Shown here: in pieces, positions 36,702 through 43,577 of the stretch
How positions within the stretch are numbered: the stretch's first letter is position 1
Layout of the letters: each line of letters starts with the position of its first letter
Assembly: GCF_027533505.1 (NCBI RefSeq)
Contig: NZ_JAPZUB010000028.1
Span: forward strand, 1-52,201
Direction: 5' to 3'
Source of the DNA: Flavobacterium sp.
Lineage (GTDB): Bacteria; Bacteroidota; Bacteroidia; Flavobacteriales; Flavobacteriaceae
Length of the DNA stretch: 52,201 bases
Position numbers and translations under genes: made by a program
The notes under the pieces: generated by a model
What the model saw: only the letters and a program-made list of their open reading frames with translations
Database searches by the model: none
What the model was told of the DNA's origin: nothing

Positions 36702-37139
36702 ATGGAAAATCAAAATACGCTTTACCTTAATGATTTGGCCAAAGAAGCCCTTCGGGTAAGTGCACGTTGGTGCTTGTTTTTGGCTGTATTAGGTTTTATT
36801 GGACTTGCCTTAATGTTGTTGGTAGGTGTTTTTTGGGGGTTTAGCACGCAAAGCAATCCCGGTTTTGGTATTTTTGGTGCTGCCAAAAAAGGCATAGGTG
36901 TTTTTTATATTTTATGCGCCGCCTTTTATATTCCACCTGTGGTATACTTGTATCGATATGCTACCACAACAACAGAAGCTTTACGAATCAATAATACTGA
37001 AAGTCTGGCTTTTGCATTGCAAAACTTAAAGTCGCATCATAAGTACCTCGGTGTCTCAATGATTGTCTTAATCGCTTTGTATATTCTCATGGTAATAGGG
37101 ATGGTTATTTACATGATGCGTATGGCGAGTGGTGTTTAA
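36702..37139 (+). CDS. membrane protein, DUF5362-like
   Basis: A 145-residue integral membrane protein with three to four membrane segments: about 22-48, 62-86 and 116-140. The soluble N-terminal part (MENQNTLYLNDLAKEALRVSARW) is short and the loop between the spans holds LRINNTESLAFALQNLKSHHKYLG, which resembles DUF5362. No known function. The gene starts three bases after rocD, so it is probably co-transcribed with it. The transcript ends in the terminator at 37161-37190. Confidence 0.72.
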   Translation: MENQNTLYLNDLAKEALRVSARWCLFLAVLGFIGLALMLLVGVFWGFSTQSNPGFGIFGAAKKGIGVFYILCAAFYIPPVVYLYRYATTTTEALRINNTESLAFALQNLKSHHKYLGVSMIVLIALYILMVIGMVIYMMRMASGV

Positions 37140-37160
37140 TCGCATTCTTTTATAAGATAA

Positions 37161-37195
37161 AGAGGCTGTCTGAAATTACGGACAGCCTCTTTTGT
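37161..37195 (+). terminator. terminator after DUF5362 gene
   Basis: Perfect ten-base stem AGAGGCTGTC / GACAGCCTCT with a ten-base loop, followed by TTTG and more T. It lies between convergent genes and probably works for the plus-strand one, with weak use on the minus strand. Confidence 0.8.
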
Positions 37196-37199
37196 ATTT

Positions 37200-37535
37200 T
37201 TAACGTTTTCCGAAAAGCTCTTCGACGCGGCGGCGAACCATTTCTTCATCCTGCATGTTTTCCATACCGATTTTCATGATAATCCAAATGAAGAAAATGA
37301 GCGTTAATACTCCTAAAATCAAACCGATAAGCGATAAAATTTTGCCAATTGTATGAACGTTTTGGTTGCTGTATTCGTCCGGATTTTCTTGAAGTCTTTT
37401 AGAGTCGCTGCGGCTCATGAGGTAACCTACAAGTCCAAAGACAATTCCAAATATTCCATAGCAACAGAAGGTTAGAAAAGAGAGAATCCCCAGGATGAGT
37501 ACGGCGGTAGCATTCGGCAATTTTTGTTTTTCCAT
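37200..37535 (-). CDS. CCC-motif membrane protein
   Basis: A 111-residue membrane protein with two or three membrane segments (about 10-37 and 62-90). The Cys pair in SFLTFCCYGIFGIVFGLVGYL is the feature that I associate with the 'CCC motif' family of Flavobacteriia. A positively charged C-terminus (EEMVRRRVEELFGKR) follows. No function is known. It follows the DUF2752 gene (17-base gap), with which it is presumably co-expressed, and stops near the opposing terminator. Confidence 0.72.
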   Translation of the reverse strand: MEKQKLPNATAVLILGILSFLTFCCYGIFGIVFGLVGYLMSRSDSKRLQENPDEYSNQNVHTIGKILSLIGLILGVLTLIFFIWIIMKIGMENMQDEEMVRRRVEELFGKR

Positions 37536-37552
37536 AGTGGTTGTTTTTAAGG

Positions 37553-37837
37553 TTAAAAAAAGAAATCTTTCATTTTAATACAGTAGGCACCCAGTATTAC
37601 AATTACGTTTAGTAGGGCGATAACAAGTACATGACGTCCGTTTTTTTGTGTCGGTTTCAAGCCAAAACGCACTGTAATTCCAAGAAGAAGGAGTAAGGTG
37701 TATACAGGAGGATAAAGCACAAAAGCGCCGTAAAAATCCCCTTGCACAAGAAGGTATAAGGCACGTTGTAATCCGCATCCCATACAATCAAAACCAAAAG
37801 TTTGTTTAAACATACATGGCAACATGTAGTCTTCCAT
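37553..37837 (-). CDS. DUF2752 membrane protein
   Basis: A 94-residue protein with two or three hydrophobic segments, starting MEDYMLPCMFKQTFGFDCMGCGLQRALYLL. The PC(M)FK..GFDCMGCGLQRAL segment is the DUF2752 signature: a CxGCG Cys pair (Cys18 and Cys21) plus Cys8, before the first span. The family is unknown in function but widespread in Bacteroidota. It is co-oriented with the CCC-motif gene. Divergent from a 58-residue membrane-protein gene upstream. Confidence 0.8.
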   Translation of the reverse strand: MEDYMLPCMFKQTFGFDCMGCGLQRALYLLVQGDFYGAFVLYPPVYTLLLLLGITVRFGLKPTQKNGRHVLVIALLNVIVILGAYCIKMKDFFF

Positions 37838-37932
37838 ACCTTGAACTTTTTTACAATTTTACAAAAAAAAGAAACATAAATACAGGGAACTGGAGGCAGG
37901 TTCGTTATTTTTGAAAACAAAACATAATTCCT

Positions 37933-38109
37933 ATGGATAAATGGTTAATTCCGCTTTTATTGGTGGCGGCAGGGGTAGCCTTGTATGAACAAAGTAAGGC
38001 AGCACCCAATTATTATTTGATGGCTTTTGCAGGTCTCGTTTTTGTTTTTTGTATGGTTAAATTATCAGCAAAAATACCCTCCAAAAAAGAACACGATGAA
38101 ACAGAATAA
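37933..38109 (+). CDS. 58-residue membrane protein, candidate
   Basis: A short frame starting MDKWLIPLLLVAAGVALYEQ. Two hydrophobic stretches (about 4-18 and 27-44) are separated by QSKAAPNYY; the C-terminus is charged (KIPSKKEHDETE). The stop TAA at 38107-38109 falls 14 bases inside the Smr-domain gene, so translation could be coupled. Its length, hydrophobic pattern and linkage support a real gene that size filters miss. I recognise no family. Confidence 0.65.
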   Translation: MDKWLIPLLLVAAGVALYEQSKAAPNYYLMAFAGLVFVFCMVKLSAKIPSKKEHDETE

Positions 38110-38659
38110 GTTCGAAGTAGGGGATACCGTTGCGGTTTTGGATGAGGCTATTCGCGGGGTTGTCATTGATGTGCAAAACGATCAAATCACCCTCAAAACA
38201 ACCGATGATTTTGCGATGACATTTTTTGTCAACGAATTGGTTAAAGAGCATGATGCCAATATTTTAAATACATTTAACAAAAGTGATGCGTTATATAAGT
38301 TGAAAATTGATAAAACGCCTTCGAATGCTTCCAAAAAAGTCATTTTTAAGTCGGAAAATCGCGACCGTGGCACTCCTGAATTTGATTTACACATTGAAAA
38401 ATTAGTCAAAAAAGTAGCGGGTTTATCGCACTATGATATCCTTACATTGCAACTTGAAACGGCCCAGCGTCATATAGAATTTGCGATAAAAAACCGTATT
38501 CCCAAAATCGTATTGATTCATGGTGTAGGTGAAGGTGTACTTCGCACCGAGTTGGAATTTTTAATGCGCAAGTACCCGCAAGTATCTTTCCAAGAAGCGA
38601 GCTATCAAAAATATGGAATGGGTGCTACCGAAATCTATTTTCAACAAAATGTAAAATAG
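38096..38659 (+). CDS. Smr/MutS2-type domain protein
   Basis: A 187-residue protein: an N-terminal SH3-like barrel (FEVGDTVAVLDEAIRGVV, about 4-60), a linker, and a C-terminal Smr domain (about 105-187) with FDLHIEKLV and the catalytic-type HGVGEGVLR. Smr domains nick branched or damaged DNA, or cleave RNA; the exact role of standalone bacterial members is unclear. The start is the ATG at 38096, inside the preceding small gene; the frame extends upstream to 38027 without family-like content. The cysteine desulfurase gene follows 27 bases later. Confidence 0.85.
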   Translation: MKQNKFEVGDTVAVLDEAIRGVVIDVQNDQITLKTTDDFAMTFFVNELVKEHDANILNTFNKSDALYKLKIDKTPSNASKKVIFKSENRDRGTPEFDLHIEKLVKKVAGLSHYDILTLQLETAQRHIEFAIKNRIPKIVLIHGVGEGVLRTELEFLMRKYPQVSFQEASYQKYGMGATEIYFQQNVK

Positions 38660-38686
38660 CCTACTTTTGCTGGGCAAATGAATAAC

Positions 38687-39808
38687 ATGAAACGAGTTTA
38701 TCTGGATAATGCAGCCACTACTCCCTTACGTCCTGAGGTAATTGATTGTATGGTGGAGGTCATGCAATCGGAATATGGGAATGCCTCCTCGACCCATAGT
38801 TACGGACGAAGTGCCAAGTCGATTATTGAATCGGCGCGAAAATCTATTGCGCAATGGATGGGATGTGAGGCTCGGGAACTTATTTTTACGGCCAATGCCA
38901 CGGAGGCTACGAATATGATTTTGACCAGTGCGGTGCGGGATCTAGGCATTAAACGCTTGATTACGTCCCGCATGGAACATCATGCTACCTTGTATACCGT
39001 TGAGAAATTGGCTGAGGATTTTGGTGTTGCAGTTGTATATCTTCCTGCAAATGCTGATGGGACTGTGGCCATTGGGGGCGTAGCCGACTTATTGCAACAG
39101 GATATTCCAACATTGGTTACTTTGATGCATGTCAATAACGAAACGGGTGCTGTTTTAAATATTCGTGCGGTTGGGGAGCTATGTCGGCAACATAAAGCTC
39201 TTTTTCATTGTGATACGGTTCAATCGGTGGGAAAAACACTATTGCATTTTCACGATTTGCCCTTAGATTTTGCAGTGGCAAGTGCACATAAGTTCCACGG
39301 ACCAAAAGGTGTTGGATTTGCCTATATTTCAAAAAATGTGGTATTGAAACCTATGATTGTCGGGGGCGAGCAGGAAAAAGGGTTACGGGCCGGAACAGAA
39401 GCAGTGCATCAAATTGCAGGGATGGCCAAAGCATTGGAATTGGATATGGCCGATTTGGCGCATGATCAAGGCTATATTGAGGCATTGAAATTTTACTGCT
39501 GGGAACAATTGCAACTAGTGTTTCCGGGTATCAAAGCCAATGGAGAACATACGTTTTATAATATTTTGAACGTTACCTTGCCTTTGCCTGAAGAAAAAGC
39601 GGCGATGTTGTTGTTTAATTTGGATATCAAAGGAATTGCGGTTTCGCGCGGTAGTGCTTGTCAAAGCGGGAGTTCGAAGCCTTCGCATGTCTTAGCGCAA
39701 TTTGTCGCTGAAGACGATTTAAAGCGACCAGCCTTGCGAATCTCCTTCAGTAGGTTTAACACCAAAGACGATATCGATGCGTTGTGCAATGCCTTGAAAG
39801 GGGTGTAA
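38687..39808 (+). CDS. cysteine desulfurase (NifS/IscS type)
   Basis: PLP enzyme that takes sulfur from cysteine for Fe-S clusters and thio-modification. It has 373 residues from MKRVYLDNAATTPLRPE (an ATG three codons earlier is possible). The PLP Lys is Lys202 in SAHKFHGPKG, the substrate-binding His and Asp lie in FHCDTVQSVGK, and the active-site Cys325 is in SRGSACQSGSSKP, whose short loop puts it in group I. No iscU or other Fe-S assembly gene is next to it, so the partner system cannot be named. Confidence 0.92.
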   Translation: MKRVYLDNAATTPLRPEVIDCMVEVMQSEYGNASSTHSYGRSAKSIIESARKSIAQWMGCEARELIFTANATEATNMILTSAVRDLGIKRLITSRMEHHATLYTVEKLAEDFGVAVVYLPANADGTVAIGGVADLLQQDIPTLVTLMHVNNETGAVLNIRAVGELCRQHKALFHCDTVQSVGKTLLHFHDLPLDFAVASAHKFHGPKGVGFAYISKNVVLKPMIVGGEQEKGLRAGTEAVHQIAGMAKALELDMADLAHDQGYIEALKFYCWEQLQLVFPGIKANGEHTFYNILNVTLPLPEEKAAMLLFNLDIKGIAVSRGSACQSGSSKPSHVLAQFVAEDDLKRPALRISFSRFNTKDDIDALCNALKGV

Positions 39809-39814
39809 TACAAG

Positions 39815-40231
39815 CTACCGAAGGACTTCCCCTTCGGTTTTTTTATAGGCGAAGAAAAAGTAAATACAAACACTTAATAGAAAGGGAAGTTGCATTCCTA
39901 CCATAATCCATTCTTTAGCGAGGCATCCTACCACAGCTAAAAAACCAATAATAAGCGCCAAAACTCCTACCACAATCGTATTTAAAGTTCGGTTCCAACG
40001 GCGTCGAAAAGCGTGCACGAGTAACATAATTTGACCGAATAAGCCTAGGATAATTAAAGGGTGTGTAAGGTTTGCTGCAATGGATTGGCTTTCCTGAAAG
40101 AATATGAATTCCAATTGAGGAACGGTGGTGATTTCATTTTTCCAAACAAAGCCACAGCATTGAAATGTAATCCATAACACTAGATTAATGTAATGAATGG
40201 AACGGGGAATAGGGTAGGTGTTGAATACCAT
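39815..40231 (-). CDS. four-span membrane protein, unrecognised
   Basis: About 138 residues starting MVFNTYPIPRSIHYINLVLW. Four hydrophobic segments are visible (about 14-32, 55-75, 83-103, 108-126), with a Cys pair in the first (FQCCGF), and no signal peptide. The frame is open upstream to 40342, but that part overlaps repeat copy 5 and is disregarded. No family is recognised. The 3' end overlaps the terminator of the cysteine desulfurase gene, which is convergent with it. Confidence 0.65.
   Translation of the reverse strand: MVFNTYPIPRSIHYINLVLWITFQCCGFVWKNEITTVPQLEFIFFQESQSIAANLTHPLIILGLFGQIMLLVHAFRRRWNRTLNTIVVGVLALIIGFLAVVGCLAKEWIMVGMQLPFLLSVCIYFFFAYKKTEGEVLR
39817..39844 (+). terminator. 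terminator of the cysteine desulfurase gene
   Basis: Perfect eight-base stem ACCGAAGG / CCTTCGGT with a six-base loop, then T-run, nine bases after the stop codon. Confidence 0.85.
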
Positions 40232-40301
40232 GATGATGCGAAAATACCCGTAAAGATACTTTTTTTTGGTGATGCATTTACTTACAACGAATTCGCAGCC
40301 A

Positions 40302-40447
40302 CGGCCCTGATGGAAGTGAAAAGCCCGGAGGGGGTGGGCCAACGTTTTTTTGTGGTGCTGTGGGGCGCCCTTGGAAGCCCCCGACGGCGCCCAAAAAAAA
40401 CAGGGCCAACCCCGAGGACTTGAAGCGGACAGCAGGAGAAGCCGGAT
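40302..40447 (+). repeat. structured intergenic repeat, copy 5 (longest)
   Basis: Starts with GGCCCTGATGGAAG and ends with GAAGCGGACAGCAGGAGAAGC. The ~100-base core contains a large hairpin, with GGGTGGGCC pairing near GGCCAACCCC and an inner GGGCGCC-type stem flanked by A and T runs. It fills the gap between the four-span membrane gene and lpdA, antisense to both. Confidence 0.7.
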
Positions 40448-40477
40448 AAAAAAAAAACCGTTCGGGTGGAACGGTTC
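40446..40477 (-). terminator. terminator of lpdA
   Basis: On the minus strand AACCGTTC pairs with GAACGGTT around a five-base loop, followed by a run of T. It is about 90 bases from the lpdA stop, separated by word repeats. Confidence 0.75.
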
Positions 40478-40481
40478 TTTT

Positions 40482-40562
40482 TAGTGACTAGTAACTAGTG
40501 ATTAGTAACTAGTGACTTTTTATGGGGGTTACCTTCAACTCAGAAGCTCAGAATCTCAGCAA
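40482..40562 (+). repeat. drifted 14-base and 8-base words downstream of lpdA
   Basis: Two copies of TAGTGACTAGTAAC with one change, then a partial third; further on CTCAGAAG, CTCAGAAT, CTCAGCAA. With copy 5 of the structured repeat and the terminator this accounts for nearly all of the 40232-40568 gap. No gene is there. Confidence 0.75.
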
Positions 40563-40568
40563 CTTTAC

Positions 40569-41957
40569 TTACATATGAATTACTTCACCATACGCATCGG
40601 CAACGGCTTCCATTACTGCTTCGCTCATGGTGGGGTGGGGGTGAACGGCTTTTAAGATTTCATGGCCAGTGGTTTCTAATTTACGTGCCACGACCGCTTC
40701 GGCAATCATATCGGTTACGCCAGCGCCAATCATGTGGCAGCCCAACCATTCGCCGTATTTGGCATCGAAAATCACTTTCACAAAACCATCGGGAGTTCCA
40801 GCTGCTTTTGCTTTCCCAGAGGCGGTGAACGGGAATTTCCCCACTTTAATTTCGTAACCTTTTTCCTTGGCGGCTTTTTCGGTTAACCCAACAGAGGCAA
40901 TTTCAGGAGTCGCATAGGTACAACCCGGAATATTGCCATAATCTAGGGGTTCCACATGGAGTCCTGCAATCTTTTCAACACAGATAATTCCCTCAGCCGA
41001 GGCAACGTGCGCCAACGCTTGTCCGGGAGTTACATCGCCAATGGCATAGTATCCGGGAACATTGGTTTGGTAATAGCTGTTGACTAAAATTTTATCGCGA
41101 TCGGTGGCAATACCGGTTTCTTCAAGGCCGATATTTTCAATGTTGGTTTTGATTCCAACAGCGGAAAGTACGATATCGGCTTCCAAAACTTCTTCTCCTT
41201 TGGCGGTTTTGACAAAGGCTTTTACACCAGCACCGGATGTATCAACGCGTTCCACAGAGGCATTGGTCATGATATTCACGCCCGATTTTTTCAAAGAGCG
41301 TTCAAATTGTTTGGAGATATCTTCATCCTCTACAGGAACGATGTTGGGCATAAATTCCACAATAGTCACGTCGGTACCCATGGTGTTGTAAAAATGGGCA
41401 AATTCAACCCCGATCGCTCCCGACCCCACGACGATCATTTTCTTAGGTTGCTCGGGAAGTGTCATGGCTTGTCGGTAGCCGATGATTTTTTTACCATCTT
41501 GGGGTAGGTTGGGCAGCTCCCGTGAACGTGCTCCTGTAGCAATAATGATATGGTCGGCACTGTATTCCGTCACTTTACCATCGGCCGCTGTGACATCGAC
41601 TTTTTTTCCGGGTTTGATTTTTCCAAAACCGTCAATGACATCGATTTTATTTTTTTTCATTAAAAATTGTACCCCTTTGCTCATGCCGTCGGCAACCGAA
41701 CGTGACCGTGCAATTACCGCATTAAAATCCTTGTCAAATTCTTTCACAGTTAAGCCGTAATCGGAGGCGTGTTTTAAATAGTCAAACACTTGTGCTGATT
41801 TCAACAAGGCTTTGGTAGGAATACATCCCCAATTCAAACAGATTCCACCTAGATTTTCTTTTTCAATAAGCGCTACTTTAAAGCCCAATTGAGAAGCTCG
41901 GATAGCCGTTACATATCCACCGGGTCCGCTTCCTAAAACAATAATATCGTATTTCAT
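40569..41957 (-). CDS. lpdA: dihydrolipoyl dehydrogenase
   Basis: FAD flavoprotein that reoxidises dihydrolipoamide in the pyruvate, 2-oxoglutarate and branched-chain complexes, and in the glycine cleavage system. It has 462 residues. The redox-active disulfide is Cys40-Cys45 in GGICLNWGCIPTKA, FAD binding uses GSGPGGYV at the N-terminus, NAD binding uses GSGAIGVEFA near 180, and the active His-Glu pair is in HPHPTMSEAV near the C-terminus. Other 2-oxo-acid dehydrogenase components are not in the window, so which complex it serves is open. Confidence 0.96.
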   Translation of the reverse strand: MKYDIIVLGSGPGGYVTAIRASQLGFKVALIEKENLGGICLNWGCIPTKALLKSAQVFDYLKHASDYGLTVKEFDKDFNAVIARSRSVADGMSKGVQFLMKKNKIDVIDGFGKIKPGKKVDVTAADGKVTEYSADHIIIATGARSRELPNLPQDGKKIIGYRQAMTLPEQPKKMIVVGSGAIGVEFAHFYNTMGTDVTIVEFMPNIVPVEDEDISKQFERSLKKSGVNIMTNASVERVDTSGAGVKAFVKTAKGEEVLEADIVLSAVGIKTNIENIGLEETGIATDRDKILVNSYYQTNVPGYYAIGDVTPGQALAHVASAEGIICVEKIAGLHVEPLDYGNIPGCTYATPEIASVGLTEKAAKEKGYEIKVGKFPFTASGKAKAAGTPDGFVKVIFDAKYGEWLGCHMIGAGVTDMIAEAVVARKLETTGHEILKAVHPHPTMSEAVMEAVADAYGEVIHM

Positions 41958-42172
41958 TGCAAAAAGGTATTTCTTAAATTAGTGTATTGACGAGCTGTCA
42001 ATTCGAATGCGAATTTACGGATTTTTTTTTAGTCCTCTATGTCGTTATTGCGGTTTAGAGGCAGGAAATTATGGGTTGCCTTTTTCCTCCCGATGACGGC
42101 TTGAAGGGACGATGCTTTTCTATTCAATTTTTATTTAAAATTTTGTACGTTCTAGCATTGGCCACTTCTTTC

Positions 42173-42180
42173 TATCTTTG
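42173..42180 (+). promoter_or_regulatory. -7 element just before the DNA glycosylase gene
   Basis: TATCTTTG matches TAnnTTTG only five bases before the ATG. If used, transcription would start at or next to the start codon, so the mRNA would be leaderless. No TTG lies at 17-23 bases upstream (nearest are 12 and about 27). Confidence 0.35.
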
Positions 42181-42185
42181 TGATT

Positions 42186-42797
42186 ATGTGGTTACTATCT
42201 ACTCAAACAGCAATCCAACATTTACGGCAATCGGATGCTGTACTGGCAAAAATTATTGATCGTGGCATTGTGCCTGATTGGGAATCAACCCGTAATGTGT
42301 TTCACGATTTGGTGAGTTGTATCGTTGAGCAACAAATTCACTACCGCAGTAGCAAGAAAATTTTTGCCAAAGCGTTAGATCGTTCAGGGATTAGCCAACT
42401 CATGCCGGCAAACTTTGGTCCATTTGAACAGTTTGGACTCGCTCCCCTGGCGCTTTCTGAGGCAAAGTATGCGACACTCTTGGCAGTGGTTGAATTTTGG
42501 AACACCCATACATTCGATTTTGAAGCGATGAGCGATGCAGCTGTTCGAACAACTTTATCGGCTATCAATGGCATAGGCCCTTGGACAATCGATATGATTT
42601 TATTGTTTACATTGCAACGGCCTCAAGTGGTTCCCTATGAGGACTACCATTTAAAACAAATTATGATTGCCCATTATTCATTGGATCCAAAGGTAAAATT
42701 AAAAGCCCAAATGCGAGCAGTAGCATCGTCATGGGGTGATCATACTTCCTTGGCCGTATTGTATTTGTTGGCGTCAAAGCAGTTTTCAATGTACTAA
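42186..42797 (+). CDS. DNA-3-methyladenine glycosylase (AlkA/HhH-GPD family)
   Basis: A 203-residue HhH-GPD glycosylase for alkylation-damaged bases. The start is the ATG at 42186 (the frame opens with GTG two codons earlier). Visible parts are CIVEQQIHYRSSKKIF near 37-52, the helix-hairpin-helix INGIGPWTIDM near 123-134, and the downstream VVPYEDYHLKQ, whose Asp (near 151) is the expected catalytic residue. It is shorter than E. coli AlkA and lacks that enzyme's N-terminal domain. It is followed after ten bases by a peptide-deformylase-like gene. Confidence 0.85.
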   Translation: MWLLSTQTAIQHLRQSDAVLAKIIDRGIVPDWESTRNVFHDLVSCIVEQQIHYRSSKKIFAKALDRSGISQLMPANFGPFEQFGLAPLALSEAKYATLLAVVEFWNTHTFDFEAMSDAAVRTTLSAINGIGPWTIDMILLFTLQRPQVVPYEDYHLKQIMIAHYSLDPKVKLKAQMRAVASSWGDHTSLAVLYLLASKQFSMY

Positions 42798-42807
42798 TGA
42801 TGAACAT

Positions 42808-43560
42808 ATGAACGTTTCGATTTCTTTCCGATGGCTTCTGGCCTCCTTCGTTTTTTTGGTAGTGCAAACGTGTCAAAACGTGCCGAATGCCCTTACGTTA
42901 ACCCTTCCCAAAGAGGGGTTTTCGGTGGTGCAGCATCAACCCGTTTCATCCTCGGATAGAGTTGCTAATACTCTTTATCAAGTGCCGCGAAGAATTCGAT
43001 CGGCGGAATTTGGAACCCCCGAGTTACAACGCTTTACTGACAGTTTGTATGCTGTAATGGTTCGGCAAGCTGGGGTAGGCATTGCCGCCAATCAGATTGG
43101 AAAACGCTTGCAGCTTTTTTTTATTGAGGCCAAGGCTACCAATCCGCGGTACAAGGTTTTGGGGCCTGTTGCCAAGCAATTGTTCATTAATCCCATGATT
43201 ACTGAGGTTTCCCTTGGACGAAAGAATTTTTGGCATGGTTGTTTGAGTGCAGCGAATGAAAAAAGGGGGAATGTGGCTACGTTTGAGTGGATTGCCTACC
43301 GTTGTCAAAATTTGGATGGAAGCTGGCGGGAGGGCCGATTGGACGGATTTGCTGCGGTCATTTTTCAGCATGAATTTAGACACTTGATGGGCGGCACATA
43401 TTTGGACATTGCGCAACATTTCGAATCCAAATCTGATTTAGATCAAAAAATACAGCAGGGTAGACTTCCTTTTTTTGAGGTGGCTTCCGATTCGTTACCA
43501 CTGCTTATTCAGGGGTTTCAAGTGAATAAAACGGTGGATGAATTTGGTTTGAAAAAGTAA
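42808..43560 (+). CDS. peptide-deformylase-like protein with hydrophobic N-terminus
   Basis: A 250-residue deformylase homologue. Motif 1 is GVGIAANQ (89-96), motif 3 is QHEFRH (187-192, the two metal-binding His and the catalytic Glu), but motif 2 reads WHGCLS (142-147) in place of the usual EGCLS, so Glu becomes His before the metal-ligand Cys145. Residues 6-22 (FRWLLASFVFLVVQTC) form a hydrophobic segment ending in Cys22; a lipoprotein signal is possible though Thr before Cys is unusual. A canonical deformylase is not in this window. It may act on something other than nascent chains, but activity is unknown. Confidence 0.8.
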   Translation: MNVSISFRWLLASFVFLVVQTCQNVPNALTLTLPKEGFSVVQHQPVSSSDRVANTLYQVPRRIRSAEFGTPELQRFTDSLYAVMVRQAGVGIAANQIGKRLQLFFIEAKATNPRYKVLGPVAKQLFINPMITEVSLGRKNFWHGCLSAANEKRGNVATFEWIAYRCQNLDGSWREGRLDGFAAVIFQHEFRHLMGGTYLDIAQHFESKSDLDQKIQQGRLPFFEVASDSLPLLIQGFQVNKTVDEFGLKK

Positions 43561-43577
43561 GGTGCGTGTCAAATCCA

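Noticed and set aside
40193..40423. 76-residue plus-strand frame
   Set aside because: Mostly encoded by repeat copy 5; no protein-like features.
42071..42259. 62-residue frame before the glycosylase
   Set aside because: Overlaps the glycosylase start in another frame, composition not protein-like, no family.
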